Assembly (NCBI GenBank): GCA_016297895.1
Contig: JAEDFS010000010.1
Span: forward strand, 1 to 52,854
Source of the DNA: Marvinbryantia sp.
GTDB taxonomy: Bacteria; Bacillota; Clostridia; Lachnospirales; Lachnospiraceae
Direction of reading: 5' to 3'
DNA: 52,854 nt
Shown: in pieces, positions 51,301 to 52,854 of the stretch
Position numbering within the stretch: the stretch's first letter is position 1
How the letters are laid out: every line of letters starts with the position of its first letter
Notes under the pieces: generated by a model
Databases searched by the model: none
Told to the model about the DNA's origin: nothing
Seen by the model: only the letters and a program-made list of their open reading frames with translations
Position numbers and translations under genes: made by a program

Positions 51301-51474
51301 CGCCGGACGGGCCGGTGCGGGAGAAATATCACGTTTTACCATACTGATATGCTCCTCTTCCAGAACGCTCATATGGCTCTTTACATCTACTCCCTTGTTC
51401 AGCAGATAGTTTACAATTTCTTTATTATCTCTTCCTAATTCTTTCGCTAATTCATATACTCTCATTTTCGACAT
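48346..51474 (-). CDS. infB: Translation initiation factor IF-2 with long repeat-rich N-terminus
   Basis: A 1042-residue IF-2, long for the family. IF-2 delivers initiator tRNA to the 30S. The N-terminal helical IF2_N motif is followed by a disordered Ala/Pro, Arg/Gly/Gln-rich region (about residues 50-450). A second IF2_N-like motif (about 460-520) leads to the G domain: GHVDHGKT at 552-559, DTPGHEAFTAMR, NKIDKPS. Domains II-IV follow with the C2 fMet-tRNA site. ATG at 51474 has GGAGG eight bases before it; the GTG at 51480 lies too close. Repeats are listed separately. Confidence 0.97.
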   Translation of the reverse strand: MSKMRVYELAKELGRDNKEIVNYLLNKGVDVKSHMSVLEEEHISMVKRDISPAPARPAAPAPAARPAAEAPAAGEGTTEAPKKKNISMVFRSQNSRTGIQRPAPKRPAGQRPGARPAAPAGQAGARPAAPAGQAGARPAAPAGQAGARPAAPAGQAGARPAAPAGQTGTRPAAPAAQAEKRPAAPEDTNPVRQTAQEAQVPVRPAVKEAPAEKTAAEKPAAEKSAEVKTVSAQQPSENRTQGQGAPAQNQRPQNQNRNQGGRSFGDRDNRSQGGQRSFGDRDNRGQGGRSFGDRENRGQGGQRSFGDRDNRGQGGQRSFGDRDNRSQGGQRSFGDRDNRGQGGRSFGDKDNRSNRGFDKDRDSRDGRDSRGQGRNQGRSLNIPQPDLASKPVTKESRIRADKDKDKYNNKHDKFERQEKGQGRSGKPGNNNSGRNQKTAGKFIKPVKPAAPAPEKKEDEIRTVILPDKMTIRELADLLKIQAAAIVKKLFLQGKIVTVNHEVDYDTAEEIALEYNCIAEHEEKVDVIEELLKEEDDAEETLVSRPPVVCVMGHVDHGKTSLLDAIRNTHVIAKEAGGITQHIGAYTVSVNGQNITFLDTPGHEAFTAMRMRGANSTDIAILVVAADDGVMPQTVEAISHAKAAGIEIIVAINKIDKPSANIDRVKQELSEYELIPEDWGGSTVFVPVSAHTHEGLDTLLEMILLTAEVAELKANPNRKARGLVIEAQLDKGKGPVATILVQKGTLRVGDAVAAGSCCGKVRAMMDDKGRRVKEAGPSTPVEILGLSDVPNAGEVFVACENEKEARSFAETFISQSREKLLEDTKARMSLDDLYSQIQAGNLKELGIIVKADVQGSVEAVKQSLLKLSNEEVVVKIVHAGVGAVNESDVSLASASNAIIIGFNVRPDASAKATAEQEGVDVRLYRVIYDAIADVEAAMKGMLDPVYEEKVIGHAEVRQTFKASGVGTIAGSYVLDGVFQRNCSVRITREGTQIFEGALASLKRFKDDVKEVRSGYECGLVFEKFNDIKEFDQVEAYIMVEVPR
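50416..50700 (-). repeat. Seven tandem 13-14-residue RSFGDRDNR repeats in IF-2
   Basis: Repeats of the form QGG(Q)RSFGDRDNR(G/S), seven units in residues 259-353 of infB, with a last unit changed to GDKDNR. The DNA is repeated too (39-42 bases per unit). The resulting region is RGG-like and predicted disordered. Confidence 0.9.
50938..51135 (-). repeat. Tandem 11-residue ARPAAPAGQAG repeats in IF-2
   Basis: Five exact or nearly exact 33-base units (ARPAAPAGQ[A/T]G) plus a degenerate sixth (TRPAAPAAQAE), in residues 114-179 of infB. Unit identity at the DNA level is high. Confidence 0.9.
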
Positions 51475-51488
51475 ACTCACTACCTCCG

Positions 51489-51791
51489 TTAGTCTAACGT
51501 AAACTGTTTTACTATGGCATCGGAAAGACCCGGATCAGTCACTGCCATGGAAGCCCGAAACTGTTTTCCTATAGCCGCTCCCAGATCCTCTTTCGTTCCA
51601 TAAAAATAAATCGGCACTTCATACCAGGTACACATATTTTGAAATTTCTTCTTCGTATTCGCTGATGCTTCCTCAGAAACCAGAACCAGACAGGCTGTGC
51701 CTGACTTTACCGCTTTTTCTGTGGAAAACTCGCCGCTTACCGTCTTCCCGGCCTTTGTCGCCAGACCAATGAGAGAGAGTATTTTATTCAT
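51489..51791 (-). CDS. ylxQ: L7Ae/L30e family ribosomal protein YlxQ
   Basis: A 100-residue L7Ae-fold protein, probably binding kink-turn RNA. Typical parts are ILSLIGLATKAGKTVSGEF, TEKAVKSGTACLVLVSEEASANTKKKF and the C-terminal FRASMAVTDPGLSDAIVKQF. The gene sits between rnpM and infB as in other Firmicutes. The start is ATG at 51791, overlapping the rnpM stop; a TTG at 51797 is also possible. Confidence 0.9.
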   Translation of the reverse strand: MNKILSLIGLATKAGKTVSGEFSTEKAVKSGTACLVLVSEEASANTKKKFQNMCTWYEVPIYFYGTKEDLGAAIGKQFRASMAVTDPGLSDAIVKQFTLD

Positions 51792-52062
51792 TCTCAATCT
51801 GCTCTATCTCCTTTTTCAAACTGTCATATACCGTGGACGGGATATTCATTTTCAGAGAACGTTCCAGTCCCTTATTCTTCACTGCCTTCTCAAAGCATTC
51901 CTTTGAAAAACACAGATAAGCGCCTCTTCCGTTTTTTCTTCCCGTTGTGTCAAGAACAAGCTCATCCTCCGGTGTTCTGATCACCCGCATCATTTCCTTT
52001 TTGCTTTTCATTTCCTGACAACCGATGCATTTTCGCATGGGGATCTTTCTTGTCTGACTCAT
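51784..52062 (-). CDS. rnpM: RNase P modulator RnpM (YlxR family)
   Basis: A 92-residue YlxR/RnpM protein. The N-terminal block KIPMRKCIGCQEMKSKKEMMRVIRTPED and the later DTTGRKNGRGAYLCFSKECFEKAVKNKGLERSL are the YlxR signature; the CxxC and C...C pairs are present. In Bacillus it binds RNase P RNA and modulates it. It follows nusA by 16 bases and overlaps ylxQ. Confidence 0.92.
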   Translation of the reverse strand: MSQTRKIPMRKCIGCQEMKSKKEMMRVIRTPEDELVLDTTGRKNGRGAYLCFSKECFEKAVKNKGLERSLKMNIPSTVYDSLKKEIEQIENE

Positions 52063-52078
52063 GATTTGTCTCCCGATT

Positions 52079-52854
52079 CTATTCTTCCGCTACCGGTTCG
52101 TTTTCTGCCGCCGGCTCTTCGCTGTAAGCTTCCTCATAAGCTCCCTCTTCATAAGTATTATCTTCATAATACTCATCGTAGCCCTCTTCGTAATATCCAT
52201 CTTCCTCAAAAGCTTCGAAATCCCCGGATTCGATGGCCTGGGTCTCACTCTTGATATCGATCTTGAATCCTGTCAGTCTGGCTGCCAGTCTTGCATTCTG
52301 ACCTTCCTTGCCGATTGCCAGAGAGAGCTGATAATCCGGCACCACGACTTTGGCTGTCTTTTCATCATTGTCGGCAGCTACACAGATCACCTTTGCAGGA
52401 CTTAATGCATTTTCGATCAGGATAGCCGGATTCTCATCCCAGTTGATAATATCGATCTTTTCGCCTCTTAACTCTTCCACGATGGTATTGACACGGGATC
52501 CGTTAACACCGACACATGCGCCTACCGGATCCACATCCGGATCGTTGGACCATACAGCCATCTTTGTACGGTTGCCGGCCTCTCTGGCAATACATTTGAT
52601 CTCCACAATCCCCTCACGGACTTCTGTCACTTCATTCTCAAAGAGACGCTTTACCAGTTCCGGATGTGTTCTGGAAACCAGGATCCTGGGCCCCTTCGGC
52701 GTATCCTTTACTTCCAGCACATATACCTTCACTCTCTCGGTGGGCTTAAAGGTCTCGCCCTTCACCATCTCATTTTCGTTCAGGATGGCATCCACTTTCC
52801 CCAGATTAATGCTGACATTTCTTCCCAGATATCTTTGAACGATACCGGTCACTA
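52079..52854 (-). CDS. nusA: Transcription termination/antitermination factor NusA, 5' end cut by window
   Basis: The C-terminal 257 or so residues of NusA; the N-terminal RNAP-binding domain lies beyond the window edge. The S1 part is tail-end here, followed by KH1 (RTHPELVKRLFENEVTEVREGIVEIKCIAREAGNRTKMAV) and KH2 (GVNGSRVNTIVEELRGEKIDIINW, then LAIGKEGQNARLAARLTGFKIDI). The protein ends in an unusual Tyr/Glu-rich acidic tail of about 45 residues (YYEEGYDEYYED). It heads the visible nusA-rnpM-ylxQ-infB cluster. Confidence 0.95.
   Translation of the reverse strand, partial: VTGIVQRYLGRNVSINLGKVDAILNENEMVKGETFKPTERVKVYVLEVKDTPKGPRILVSRTHPELVKRLFENEVTEVREGIVEIKCIAREAGNRTKMAVWSNDPDVDPVGACVGVNGSRVNTIVEELRGEKIDIINWDENPAILIENALSPAKVICVAADNDEKTAKVVVPDYQLSLAIGKEGQNARLAARLTGFKIDIKSETQAIESGDFEAFEEDGYYEEGYDEYYEDNTYEEGAYEEAYSEEPAAENEPVAEE

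Noticed and set aside
52079..52854. Truncated nusA pseudogene
   Set aside because: The frame stays open to the edge of the window, so the truncation is only the window boundary.

Overview
The window is chromosomal backbone of a spore-forming, low-to-moderate-GC Clostridia, most likely a Lachnospiraceae. The basis is inference from gene content and order: a CodY regulator, two HrcA/CIRCE heat-shock loci, an uninterrupted sigK, spoIIP, gpr and a SASP gene, IreB, DUF6106 and TIGR01906 proteins, a tRNA-Trp T-box, and Bacillus-like gene orders (nusA-rnpM-ylxQ-infB-rbfA; ireB-ruvX-DUF1292-mltG-trmR-trhP). No transposase, integrase, phage gene, CRISPR array, rRNA or tRNA gene was seen. All but three genes (an HPr-like gene, an SGNH hydrolase and rpsT) lie on the minus strand, so the text below follows transcription from high to low coordinates.

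Region by region. 52.9-42.4 kb is the translation/RNA operon: nusA (cut by the window end), rnpM, ylxQ, infB, rbfA, nrnA, truB, ribF, then rpsO and pnp with their own promoter and structured leaders. 42.4-37.8 kb is a T-box (UGG, Trp specifier) followed by a trpX-trpY-trpZ tryptophan ABC transporter, dut and cbiB. 37.7-34.4 kb is a cell-envelope stretch: a YARHG lipid/cell-surface-type protein, a TIGR01906 membrane protein, a PadR-DUF1700-PspC operon with a consensus promoter and dyad operator, and a SASP gene whose predicted sigma-G promoter is folded into a terminator-like hairpin. 34.4-27.7 kb holds holA, convergent rpsT, gpr, spoIIP, lepA and hemW. 27.6-25.4 kb has two exported proteins (CHAP hydrolase, SGNH hydrolase).

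25.3-18.6 kb is the CIRCE-controlled hrcA-grpE-dnaK-dnaJ-prmA-rsmE operon; 18.5-16.1 kb is a NifZ-like cysteine desulfurase plus thiI for 4-thiouridine; a lone HPr-like gene sits at 15.9 kb. 15.7-8.4 kb is a ten-gene run mtaB-ireB-ruvX-DUF1292-rnjA-ylbF-(MltG-like)-trmR-trhP-sigK, mixing tRNA modification, RNA decay, recombination and ending in the late sporulation sigma factor. 8.3-2.6 kb is comM-dprA-topA-codY. 2.4-0.4 kb is CIRCE-controlled groES-groEL, followed by the start of a DUF6106 gene that runs off the window.

I did not find a multi-gene system of unknown type. The more unusual signals are regulatory or local: the SASP promoter/hairpin overlap, the apparently leaderless holA promoter, an HPr-like protein lacking the phosphorylatable His but keeping the Ser46 motif, a catalytic-domain-less MltG relative in the mltG slot, a TrpX binding protein lacking a lipobox, and tandem repeats in the IF-2 N-terminus. 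All were read by eye; no search or folding program was run.
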